Made by a program: the position numbers and the translations under genes. This document shows positions 7,153-13,955 of a stretch of 13,955 bases of DNA, piece after piece (positions within the stretch are counted from its first letter, which is position 1; every line of letters begins with the position of its first letter). Source of the DNA: an uncultured Saprospiraceae bacterium. GTDB lineage: Bacteria > Bacteroidota > Bacteroidia > Chitinophagales > Saprospiraceae. A model generated the notes under the pieces. The model saw only the letters and a program-made list of their open reading frames with translations. It was not told the origin of the DNA and made no database searches. The stretch is from NCBI GenBank assembly GCA_934699305.1, contig CAKUWM010000046.1, positions 1-13,955 of the forward strand, read 5' to 3'.

Positions 7153-8652
7153 ATGAATCAGGCATTCAAAATTTTTATTCTTTTGGGTTGTGCATTGCTA
7201 ACCTTAGGCTCGTGTAAAAAGAAAGAAGAGCGTTCAAGCACAACAGGTTGGGTCTATAATGACCAAAAGTGGGGTGGATTTACTAAATCTAGTGCACTTG
7301 ATCAAGCTACCGGTCCTAATTTGGTCTTGGTTGAAGGAGGAACATTTACCATGGGAGCTACTCAGGAAGATGTAACTTATGAATGGAACAGCGTTCCACG
7401 AAGAATTACCGTGAATTCATTCTATATGGATGAAACTGAAGTGTCTAATATTGACTACCGGGAGTATGTTTATTGGACCAAAAGAGTTTTTGGCGATCAT
7501 TATCCTCAAGTTTGGCGTAATTCTTTGCCTGATACGATGTGTTGGCGAGAAGAATTAGCCTATAATGAGCCTTATGTAGAGACTTACTTTAGATTCCCTT
7601 CTTATGACGAATATCCGGTCGTCGGAGTATCTTGGATTCAAGCTAATGAATACTGTAAGTGGAGATCTGACAGGGTCAATGAAATGATGCTCATCGAAAA
7701 AGGCATTTTGAATCCTAATCCTGAACAAAAAGATAGCGACAACTTCAATACACAAGCTTATTTGTATGGTCAGTACGAAGGAAGTGTTAAGAAAAACTTG
7801 AAAGATGTTGCTACCGGCGGAGAAAGAAAAGTAACCTATGAAGATGGTATATTATTACCTGCTTATAGATTACCTACAGAAGCAGAATGGGAATATGCAG
7901 CGTTAGCTTTGCAAGGTAATATGCTTTCTGCTAAAGATGAAATTGTAACCGATCGTCGTATTCTACCTTGGAATGGTGATTCTCCTCGTTATCAGAAGAG
8001 AAATAAATACATGGGTAAGATGATGGCTAACTTTAAGATCGCAGGTGGTGATTATATGGGTGTATCCGGTAATTTGAATGACCGCTCATCAGTTCCTGCT
8101 AATGTTAGAAGCTACTTCCCGAATGATTTCGGATTGTATAACATGGCAGGTAACGTTTCAGAATGGGTTGCTGACGTATATCGTCCGACTAACTCTATCA
8201 CGTTAAGAGACGTTGATAATCAAGATTTAAACCCATTCCGAGGTAATGAGTTTAAGCAGATGATCTTAGGAGCCGATGAAAAGCCGGTTGAAAAAGACAG
8301 TTTGGGTAGGCTGAAATATATGCTTATGGCTGATTCTACTATTGCCAATAGAGAGAACTTCAAAAAAGCAGATGTACGAAATTATCTGGATGGTGATGAG
8401 GCCTTTAATGGCGTGTATGAATACGGTGTGAGCTCATTGATTACCAATAAGTCAAGGGTTATTAAAGGTGGTTCATGGGCAGATAGACTCTTTTGGTTAT
8501 CTCCGGGAGCTAGAAGGTTTAAAGATGAAGATAAGTCTGACCGAACCATTGGATTCCGTTGTGCCATGACCCGTATGGGAAGCCCTGAAGGGAATGGCGC
8601 TGATAGTGGTAACCAATTTGGTAAGCAAAAGAAAGTGAAACGCAAGTATTAA
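7153..8652 (+). CDS. gldJ: Gliding motility lipoprotein GldJ
   Basis: GldJ is a membrane lipoprotein that in Flavobacterium johnsoniae is needed for gliding and for stable T9SS components such as GldK. With the ATG at 7153 the 499-residue product begins with a short charged end, a hydrophobic core and a lipobox LGSC, with Cys21 as the lipidated residue. The GTG at 7120 would only add 11 hydrophilic residues before it. A formylglycine-generating-enzyme (SUMF1) fold spans about residues 58-474, from LVLVEGGTFTMG to GFRCAMTR. Typical GldJ blocks include the ELAYNEPYVETYFRFP segment and YPVVGVSWIQANEYCKWRSDRVNE around residues 143-185. The segment after GGSW (439-442) lacks the two catalytic cysteines of true FGE enzymes, consistent with a structural role. 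The tail is basic (KQKKVKRKY). GldK is the other FGE-like T9SS lipoprotein, but these blocks and the adjacent murF favour GldJ. Confidence 0.9.
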   Translation: MNQAFKIFILLGCALLTLGSCKKKEERSSTTGWVYNDQKWGGFTKSSALDQATGPNLVLVEGGTFTMGATQEDVTYEWNSVPRRITVNSFYMDETEVSNIDYREYVYWTKRVFGDHYPQVWRNSLPDTMCWREELAYNEPYVETYFRFPSYDEYPVVGVSWIQANEYCKWRSDRVNEMMLIEKGILNPNPEQKDSDNFNTQAYLYGQYEGSVKKNLKDVATGGERKVTYEDGILLPAYRLPTEAEWEYAALALQGNMLSAKDEIVTDRRILPWNGDSPRYQKRNKYMGKMMANFKIAGGDYMGVSGNLNDRSSVPANVRSYFPNDFGLYNMAGNVSEWVADVYRPTNSITLRDVDNQDLNPFRGNEFKQMILGADEKPVEKDSLGRLKYMLMADSTIANRENFKKADVRNYLDGDEAFNGVYEYGVSSLITNKSRVIKGGSWADRLFWLSPGARRFKDEDKSDRTIGFRCAMTRMGSPEGNGADSGNQFGKQKKVKRKY

Positions 8653-8671
8653 AAAAAGCGTTTTAAAATAT

Positions 8672-8704
8672 AAATCCTCACAATTAACTTTGTGGGGATT
8701 TTTT
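8672..8704 (+). terminator. Rho-independent terminator after gldJ
   Basis: AAATCCTCACA (8672-8682) pairs with TGTGGGGATTT (8691-8701) across an 8-base loop, with a single U-G wobble. The T-run continues to 8704. It lies 20 bases after the gldJ stop. The loop and first base pairs of the right arm also spell TAACTTTG, a promoter-like octamer for murF. Confidence 0.75.
8685..8692 (+). promoter_or_regulatory. Possible murF promoter, -7 element TAACTTTG, inside the terminator
   Basis: TAACTTTG fits the -7 consensus TAnnTTTG and would start murF transcripts near 8698, about 18 bases before its ATG. No good -33 element is seen upstream. If real, the same 33 bases end gldJ transcripts and start murF transcripts. 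Confidence 0.4.
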
Positions 8705-8715
8705 ATTTATATATT

Positions 8716-9990
8716 ATGACATCATTGTTAAATAAGTTTTTGGAATATCCGTCAGTAACAATTGATACTAGAACAATTGTGCCCGGTCAGATTTACTTTG
8801 CCATCAAAGGCGAACATTTTGATGGCAATCAGTTTGTATTGCAGGCCATAGAAAAAGGTGCAGCTCTATGTATATCATCAGACAAAACATTTTTAGGAGT
8901 TGACAAAGTTTTTGTAGTTGATGATACATTGAAGGCTTTGCAAAACCTTGCTTCTGAATACCGATTGACATTTGATATACCAGTTTTAGCCATAACCGGT
9001 TCCAATGGCAAGACAACGACGAAAGAACTTCTATCGACTGTGTTGCAAACTAAATATAGAACACACTTTACCCGTGGTAATTTGAATAATCATCTCGGAG
9101 TGCCATTAACGTTATTATCAACACCTCAGGATGCCCAATTTATAATTGTCGAAATGGGAGCTAACCACATCGGGGAAATCCATGATTTGTGTAATATAGC
9201 TCAGCCTGATTATGGTGCGATAACAAATATTGGAATAGCTCATATCGAAGGATTCGGAAGCCCGGAAGGTGTTAAAAAAGCCAAATCAGAATTGTTTTCT
9301 TTTATTGATAATTTTGGAAAAAAGTTCTTTTTAAATACTACTGAACAAAGCCTTTTATTTTTGCAAGACGCGAATAATAAGAGAATAGCCGAATTGGATT
9401 ATTTTAGAACATTTATCGAGCCACAATCTTCGGATGGTGGGTATTTGACTTTTAATTATAGAAAACAAAGGGTGCAAACTAACTTAGTTGGCGATTATAA
9501 TATGCCCAATGTGGTGTTAGCCCTTGGAGTGGGTGAATACTTTGGATGCGATCCAAATAGAATGATAGATGCAATTCAAGCATATCAACCGACGAATAAC
9601 CGTTCTCAGTTAATGAATATTAATGAGGTTGATATTATAATGGATGCCTATAACGCCAACCCCTCTTCCATGAGCCATGCGGTGGATAATATGTTAAACC
9701 TGCAACAAGTTAAGAGAGGAGTCATATTGGGAGATATGCTTGAATTGGGTGAAAATTCAATAATGTATCATAGACTTCTCTTGCAAAAGATACGAGATGC
9801 ACAAGGCGCTTTATCAATGGTAATTTTAGTGGGTCCTCAATTTAATGCATTAAAAGCTGAATTTCCTGAATTTATATATTACAAAAATACAGATGAAGCC
9901 AAATCTGGATTAGATTGGTCTCAATATACTGGCTTTAAAGTATTGATAAAAGGCTCTCGTGGTCTTAAATTAGAGGCATTAATTAACTAA
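8716..9990 (+). CDS. murF: UDP-N-acetylmuramoyl-tripeptide--D-alanyl-D-alanine ligase MurF
   Basis: MurF is the cytoplasmic ATP-dependent ligase that adds the D-Ala-D-Ala dipeptide to UDP-MurNAc-tripeptide, the last soluble step of peptidoglycan precursor synthesis. The 424-residue protein has the three Mur-ligase domains. An N-terminal substrate domain includes SVTIDTRTI at the start. The ATP-binding domain has the P-loop GSNGKTT at 95-101, EMGAN at 146-150, NIGIAHIEGFGS at 171-182 and the KAKSEL segment at 188-193, whose lysine is normally carbamylated. The C-terminal domain has DAYNANPSS at 310-318, GDMLELG at 339-345 and KGSRGLKLE near the end. The ATG at 8716 is preferred to the GTG at 8692, which lies inside the terminator stem and at the end of the putative -7 element. 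It follows gldJ, an order also found in Flavobacterium. Its last 12 bases overlap the convergent gene. Length is slightly below that of Escherichia coli MurF. Confidence 0.95.
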   Translation: MTSLLNKFLEYPSVTIDTRTIVPGQIYFAIKGEHFDGNQFVLQAIEKGAALCISSDKTFLGVDKVFVVDDTLKALQNLASEYRLTFDIPVLAITGSNGKTTTKELLSTVLQTKYRTHFTRGNLNNHLGVPLTLLSTPQDAQFIIVEMGANHIGEIHDLCNIAQPDYGAITNIGIAHIEGFGSPEGVKKAKSELFSFIDNFGKKFFLNTTEQSLLFLQDANNKRIAELDYFRTFIEPQSSDGGYLTFNYRKQRVQTNLVGDYNMPNVVLALGVGEYFGCDPNRMIDAIQAYQPTNNRSQLMNINEVDIIMDAYNANPSSMSHAVDNMLNLQQVKRGVILGDMLELGENSIMYHRLLLQKIRDAQGALSMVILVGPQFNALKAEFPEFIYYKNTDEAKSGLDWSQYTGFKVLIKGSRGLKLEALIN

Positions 9991-11025
9991 TTCGTCAATT
10001 GCACTAAAAATGGACATTAAACGAGGAGATAATTCTCCTTTTGAAGAAAAGGTATAATCTTCATACATACACGGAACATTCTGATAGTTTTTTAAATGAT
10101 CCGGCAAAGTCGTTGGATATTGGGCATACCATCGGTTATTGTTATCATCTTTAAAGAAAGATATATGTTCGTAAGGCAAACATTCGTCAATAGTAAACTC
10201 AGTTAAGTGAGGTGTAGCCCATATTTGAGAAAAACTTATAACGCCATCTACATAGTAATAAATAAATTGGGCAAGAGTATCAGTACTTACATCATCTTGA
10301 TCAACGTCATTAAGTCCTGTCAAAATTGTGAGTTGTGTGCCGTTGAAGCCTGCACTTCTTGCTATCTGATTAAACTCCTGAGCAGTAAGTCCACTGGTAT
10401 ATGTGGTTTTGCGACCTGGAATATCACTTTGTTTCAGAGCTGATACATCGGCTACTAAAATGTTTGAAAAAGCAATCGGCATATTAAGAGTTTCAATTTG
10501 ATTGAGTAGAGACCCTAATCTATAACTGTCAAAATGTTGGTTGGGAATAGATGCTCCTGCTGATAAATGTTGCTGTGTAGCTGATATACCTATATTGAGA
10601 ACTTGTTCCATACCTCTGGGGCTAAACTTAGAAATTACATCAGAACAATAGGATAAAGAGTTGTGAATAATTTGAATATTGGAGGTAATATTAGCAATAT
10701 CTGTAGCCTGAAGAATAAAATTTAAATCAGAAAGTTCTTTTTGTAAAATAAATATCTTACATTTGCTTTCAGACAATATTTCATTGATTAATGTAAATTG
10801 TTGAGCATCATCTTTCAATATTCCTAAAAAATAAAAACTTATTGAAATATTCCTTTGAAAAGAATATTTTTTAATTAAAGTTGATATACTTTCTAAAATT
10901 TTAACGTCTAAAGAAACAAATAGCACGTTTTTTGGGTTGTTCAAAATAGTTGATGCTGAATTTTTGGCAAAATCAGAACAAAATGGAAAGTTGGTTGAAT
11001 GGTTAATATTAAGTTCGTTTATCAT
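9979..11025 (-). CDS. Degenerate arginase/formiminoglutamase-family protein (probable pseudoenzyme)
   Basis: The second half of this 348-residue protein resembles Bacteroidota proteins usually annotated as formimidoylglutamase, members of the ureohydrolase fold. The recognisable blocks are FDSYRLGSLLNQIE (165-178), ADVSALKQSDIPG (192-204), GLTAQEFNQIARSAGF (212-227), an LAQFIYYYVDG segment (251-261), FFKDDNNNRWY (290-300) and VPCMYEDY (317-324). True ureohydrolases bind two manganese ions through SxDxDxxDP and DAHxD motifs. Here the first keeps only Asp193, with Ser195 and Lys198 at the other aspartate positions, and no DAHxD is seen; the matching region near 118-130 reads IQIIHNSLSYCSD. Catalysis therefore seems unlikely. 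The first 110 residues are rich in Ile, Asn, Ser and Lys and the DNA there is visibly more AT-rich than that of neighbouring genes. No signal peptide is seen, so it is probably cytoplasmic. It converges on murF and diverges from the OmpA-family gene. Function is unknown. Confidence 0.78.
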   Translation of the reverse strand: MINELNINHSTNFPFCSDFAKNSASTILNNPKNVLFVSLDVKILESISTLIKKYSFQRNISISFYFLGILKDDAQQFTLINEILSESKCKIFILQKELSDLNFILQATDIANITSNIQIIHNSLSYCSDVISKFSPRGMEQVLNIGISATQQHLSAGASIPNQHFDSYRLGSLLNQIETLNMPIAFSNILVADVSALKQSDIPGRKTTYTSGLTAQEFNQIARSAGFNGTQLTILTGLNDVDQDDVSTDTLAQFIYYYVDGVISFSQIWATPHLTEFTIDECLPYEHISFFKDDNNNRWYAQYPTTLPDHLKNYQNVPCMYEDYTFSSKGELSPRLMSIFSAIDELVN

Positions 11026-11093
11026 ATTATTTAAAAATAATGTAAATAAAGGATAAAGATGGATATTATTTATATAACTTTATAAAAGAAATA

Positions 11094-11101
11094 TATCTTT
11101 G
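11094..11101 (+). promoter_or_regulatory. Putative ompA-family promoter, -7 element TATCTTTG
   Basis: TATCTTTG is a full match to TAnnTTTG and would start transcripts near 11107, giving a leader of just under 40 bases before the ATG at 11145. The upstream DNA is AT-rich without a clear TTTG at the expected distance. Nothing equivalent was found on the opposite strand for the divergent gene. Confidence 0.5.
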
Positions 11102-11144
11102 CAGCAAAATCTTGAATTAAATTAAATATAAAAATAGATTTCCT

Positions 11145-12878
11145 ATGATTAAGAGAATGCACGTTTTCATTTTTATTCTAAGTTCAATGGTAGCTTGGAA
11201 TGAAGTGAATGCTCAAAATGAATCATTTAAATCTCCGGTTATTACGGATGAAATGACAGTTAACCCGGATCAAAATCGTGAATGGAGAGCAGGGCAAAGC
11301 AAATATTCTGCCAAACCTAAAAATATGTGGGAACTTGGAATAAATGTTGGACGTTTCGCGATTAGTGGAGACGTTCCTACGACGATGTTCCCCGGGTGGG
11401 GTGCTGGTCTTCACCTAAGAAAGGCCATTAATTATGCACTTTCAATACGCTTAGATGGAACATACATGACTACTAAGGGCTTTGACGACAGATTAAGCTC
11501 CGGTAACATTATGGCATTAGAGCAATTGCCTGATTACGGTTCAGTTACCAATGATATGTATCGTAATTATAAGAATACTACAATAGGTGGTTCTGTTGAG
11601 GCCATATTTAATATTGGTAATATTCTATTTCATAAAGAAAGGAATAAGTGGAATTTCTATGTTGGTGTCGGAGTTGGTGCTATTTCCAGAGATACCAGAG
11701 TAAATAATTCAGCTAATGGTGTTCCAATCAATTGGAACGCATTGAATCTCAATGTTGATGACAAGTATTCTGACAACGTGAAAAAAATCAAAGATGCCAT
11801 GGACTCTGAATATGAGATTAAAGTAGGTAATAAGCGTGATGTTGCTCCATTGTTTAATGATGGAAATGTGTCAGTAACAATACCTCTATCTGTTGGAATA
11901 TCCAGAAAGATTAATAAGAGAGTTAATTTGTCATTAGAGCATAAGTATTTTTGGGTGGATAATGATACATGGGACGGTTTCGTTAACCGTTCAATATATG
12001 ATCAGACTAACTCAAGAGATGCAGGTCAATATACATCACTCAGATTGGGAATCAACTTAGGTAAGTTTGATAAGAGAACAGAACCACTGTATTGGTTGAA
12101 TCCGTTGGATGGAGCTTTGAACGATGTTGCTGAATTGAAGCAAAGACCTAAATTTGATTTGACCGATAGTGATGGAGATGGTGTTATCGACATGATTGAC
12201 CAGGAGAAAAATTCTCCTCAAGGAGCTCCAGTTGATACAAGAGGTATTACGTTAGATAGTGATAAAGATGGTATAGCTGACTACAAAGATGATGAACCAT
12301 TCTCTCCTCCGGGATATGAAGTGGATTCTAAGGGTGTTGCAGTCATAACTGATAAGCCGGTTACAGAATCACGGTTGGCAGAAGCTCTTAAAGCTACTAA
12401 GAATGACTGGTGGTTACCTATGATTCATTTTGACTTAGATAAATTCTATGTTAAACCGGAGTTTTATCCGCAATTGAAATCAGTTGCTGATGTGATGATG
12501 ACTAATCCTAATGTGAAAATTACGGTTAATGGTTATACCGATGCAAGAGCAGGTGACGATTACAACAAAGTCTTATCTTATAATAGAGCTAAGGCAGCGA
12601 TCGATTTCTTAGTAGGTACATATAATATCCCAAGAGAAAGATTTATTTTGCAGTATGAAGGTAAGTCAGATCCTGTAATCCCGGGTTTGCCGGCTTCACA
12701 CAACATTACCAAGCAAGCAGAGAGACAACAATATATGAACCGTCGTGTTGAATTTAAAGTTGCTTCTTCTGAAGATGTAGAAATGTCTCAGCCTACAGGA
12801 CCTAAAGCTGGAGCTAACACTCCAGGGTCATCAAGAAAAGGCTCTAAATACTCAGGTAACGCCAATTCAGGTTATTAA
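11145..12878 (+). CDS. OmpA-family outer membrane protein with thrombospondin type 3 repeats
   Basis: This 577-residue protein probably links the outer membrane to peptidoglycan. Residues 1-23 form a signal peptide (VNA before Gln24). Residues about 60-310 look like an OmpA-type beta-barrel, with alternating strands such as WELGINVGRFAISGD, NFYVGVGVGAISRD and QYTSLRLGINLGKF. Calcium-binding-type thrombospondin 3 repeats follow: DSDGDGVIDMID (341-352) and DSDKDGIADYKDDEP (371-385). The C-terminal OmpA domain spans about 425-540, from MIHFDLDKFYVKPE to NRRVEFKV. It has NGYTDARA, with Asp466, and SYNRAKA, with Arg481, the two residues that bind diaminopimelate in the family. A Gly/Ser/Lys-rich tail of about 37 residues (541-577) extends beyond the domain. 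The exact family member cannot be named. It lacks the TPR and WD40 domains of PorE, so there is no direct evidence that it is a T9SS part. It has its own promoter and terminator. Confidence 0.88.
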   Translation: MIKRMHVFIFILSSMVAWNEVNAQNESFKSPVITDEMTVNPDQNREWRAGQSKYSAKPKNMWELGINVGRFAISGDVPTTMFPGWGAGLHLRKAINYALSIRLDGTYMTTKGFDDRLSSGNIMALEQLPDYGSVTNDMYRNYKNTTIGGSVEAIFNIGNILFHKERNKWNFYVGVGVGAISRDTRVNNSANGVPINWNALNLNVDDKYSDNVKKIKDAMDSEYEIKVGNKRDVAPLFNDGNVSVTIPLSVGISRKINKRVNLSLEHKYFWVDNDTWDGFVNRSIYDQTNSRDAGQYTSLRLGINLGKFDKRTEPLYWLNPLDGALNDVAELKQRPKFDLTDSDGDGVIDMIDQEKNSPQGAPVDTRGITLDSDKDGIADYKDDEPFSPPGYEVDSKGVAVITDKPVTESRLAEALKATKNDWWLPMIHFDLDKFYVKPEFYPQLKSVADVMMTNPNVKITVNGYTDARAGDDYNKVLSYNRAKAAIDFLVGTYNIPRERFILQYEGKSDPVIPGLPASHNITKQAERQQYMNRRVEFKVASSEDVEMSQPTGPKAGANTPGSSRKGSKYSGNANSGY

Positions 12879-12901
12879 TCTGAATTTTATATAAAAAGAA
12901 T

Positions 12902-12932
12902 AAAAAGGGAAGTCGATAGGCTTCCCTTTTTT
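12902..12932 (+). terminator. Rho-independent terminator after the OmpA-family gene
   Basis: AAAAAGGGAAG (12902-12912) and CTTCCCTTTTT (12921-12931) form a perfect 11-base stem around an 8-base loop, with a run of six T on the 3' side. It lies 23 bases after the stop codon. The A-run on the left side means it could also work in the opposite direction. Confidence 0.88.
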
Positions 12933-12974
12933 AATTTATTTTAAATATCTTTTTTATCATTTGGTAGAAGCCAT

Positions 12975-12982
12975 TATCTTTG
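12975..12982 (+). promoter_or_regulatory. Putative pgk promoter, -7 element TATCTTTG
   Basis: TATCTTTG matches the -7 consensus and lies just 15 bases before the pgk ATG at 12998, so the transcript leader would be about 10 bases. A TTTG at 12960-12963 is too close (11 bases) to be the normal -33 element. Confidence 0.5.
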
Positions 12983-12997
12983 GAAAAAGAATAGAAT

Positions 12998-13955
12998 ATG
13001 TTTGATACTGACTTAAAGGGAAAAAAGGTTATTGTTCGGGTTGATTTTAATGTTCCATTGGATTCAAGCCTTCAGGTGAGTGATGATACCAGAATCAGAG
13101 CGGCAGTACCTACGATAAAAGCTTTACTAACTAAAGGGGCTAAAGTGATTTTAATGAGCCATTTAGGCCGACCACTTAAGGATCTCGATGAAGCCGGACA
13201 TATCAAATCAAAATATTCGCTCAAGAGCATTGTTACCAAAGTATCTGAAAGTATTGGAAGAGAAGTCGTTTTTATTTCTACACCGTTGACTGAATCGCAA
13301 ATTCATGATGAAATTGACCAAGTTGATGAACATAAGGTAATTCTACTTGAAAATACTCGATTTTATAAGGGTGAAGAAAAAGGAGACCGTGATTTAGCCC
13401 AAAAGATGGCTTCCCTTGGTGATTATTACGTTAATGATGCCTTTGGTACAGCTCACCGGGAGCATTCCAGTACGGCTACAATAGCAAGGTTTTTTGATCA
13501 AGAGCACAAATCTTTCGGATTGCTCATGGATAAAGAAGTTACCAATATATCTAAAGTTCTGCACGATATTAATCGACCTTTTTGTGCTATTATAGGCGGA
13601 GCTAAAGTGTCTGATAAGATAACATTGATCGAGAATCTGATGGAAAAAGCGGATACAATTATCATCGGAGGAGGTATGGCTTTTACCTTTATCAAAGCGA
13701 AGAATGGTCAGATTGGTGACTCATTATGCGAGAATGACAAACTAGATCTTGCGTCCAGCATTCTTAGAAAAGCAGAAGAAAAGCAAGTTAAATTTTTATT
13801 GCCTATCGACGCAAAAATAACTCAGGGATTTAAAAATGATGGCTTGTTTATAACGAAGCCAATAGATGAGATACCGGATGGATGGATGGGTTTAGACATT
13901 GGTGAGGCAAGTATAAGTTTGTTTGAGCAAGAAATTCTGGAGAGTAAGACAATTT
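12998..13955 (+). CDS. pgk: Phosphoglycerate kinase, 5' part, cut by the window end
   Basis: Phosphoglycerate kinase transfers phosphate from 1,3-bisphosphoglycerate to ADP in glycolysis and works in reverse in gluconeogenesis; it is cytoplasmic. The visible 319 codons, of roughly 395-400 expected, run without a stop to the window edge. The N-terminal substrate domain shows VDFNVPLD (residues 15-22), the SHLGRP loop, LLENTRFYKGEEKGD and VNDAFGTAHREHSST. The C-terminal nucleotide domain starts with GGAKVSDKI and IIGGGMAFTF. All expected catalytic and substrate motifs in this part are intact. The C-terminal part with the last nucleotide-binding loop is missing from the window. The ATG is the first in frame and gives the normal family N-terminus. 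It is separated from the OmpA-family gene by a strong terminator, so it is transcribed on its own. Confidence 0.96.
   Translation, partial: MFDTDLKGKKVIVRVDFNVPLDSSLQVSDDTRIRAAVPTIKALLTKGAKVILMSHLGRPLKDLDEAGHIKSKYSLKSIVTKVSESIGREVVFISTPLTESQIHDEIDQVDEHKVILLENTRFYKGEEKGDRDLAQKMASLGDYYVNDAFGTAHREHSSTATIARFFDQEHKSFGLLMDKEVTNISKVLHDINRPFCAIIGGAKVSDKITLIENLMEKADTIIIGGGMAFTFIKAKNGQIGDSLCENDKLDLASSILRKAEEKQVKFLLPIDAKITQGFKNDGLFITKPIDEIPDGWMGLDIGEASISLFEQEILESKTI

Noticed and set aside
8692..8715. GTG start giving an 8-residue longer MurF
   Set aside because: It lies inside the terminator stem and at the putative -7 element, and the ATG at 8716 gives the usual N-terminus.
11145..12878. Calling the OmpA-family protein PorE
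   Set aside because: PorE carries TPR, WD40 and carboxypeptidase-regulatory domains before its OmpA domain. This protein instead has a barrel and thrombospondin type 3 repeats.
1..13955. CRISPR array, tRNA, rRNA, integrase or phage genes
   Set aside because: No regularly spaced repeats, no tRNA-like cloverleaf and no such proteins were seen on either strand.

Overview
The window looks like a stretch of AT-rich chromosome from a member of the Bacteroidota. Three things point there: genes of the type IX secretion system (T9SS) and of gliding motility, which are confined to this phylum; Bacteroidota-type promoters of the form TAnnTTTG, some with an upstream TTTG or TTTTG; and little sign of Shine-Dalgarno sequences. 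A finer placement is not possible from the sequence alone. A GldJ-like protein suggests a gliding lineage or a relative of one.

Layout. Positions 1-533 hold no convincing gene but contain two diverged copies of a palindromic repeat and a separate nested hairpin. On the minus strand follow porV (534-1769, outer-membrane T9SS protein) and porU (1863-5744, C25-family signal peptidase/sortase of the T9SS). A divergent promoter region (5745-5942) separates porU from a PorP/SprF-family barrel gene (5943-6944) on the plus strand. Next are gldJ (7153-8652, lipoprotein with a formylglycine-generating-enzyme fold), a terminator, and murF (8716-9990, peptidoglycan precursor synthesis). On the minus strand, overlapping the end of murF by 12 bases, lies a degenerate arginase/formiminoglutamase-family protein (9979-11025) that seems to have lost its metal site. 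Then come an OmpA-family protein with a barrel, calcium-binding-type repeats and a peptidoglycan-binding domain (11145-12878), a strong terminator, and the 5' part of pgk (12998 to the window end, cut off).

How the genes fit together. PorV and PorU act at the outer face of the outer membrane: PorV receives secreted cargo and PorU cuts its C-terminal sorting signal and attaches it to the surface. The PorP/SprF protein is an outer-membrane partner of the same machine, and GldJ is a lipoprotein needed for gliding and T9SS stability in Flavobacterium. MurF and the OmpA-like protein concern the cell wall and its anchoring to the outer membrane. Pgk is glycolytic housekeeping. The pseudo-ureohydrolase is the least understood gene here.

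Three gene starts (PorP, GldJ, MurF) are placed downstream of the longest possible reading frame. For PorP and MurF the upstream TTG/GTG start overlaps the putative -7 promoter element; for GldJ the later ATG begins a clean lipoprotein signal. No entirely new system is evident. The best candidates for something undescribed are the pseudoenzyme, the inverted-repeat architecture between porU and porP, and the palindromic repeats at the left edge.
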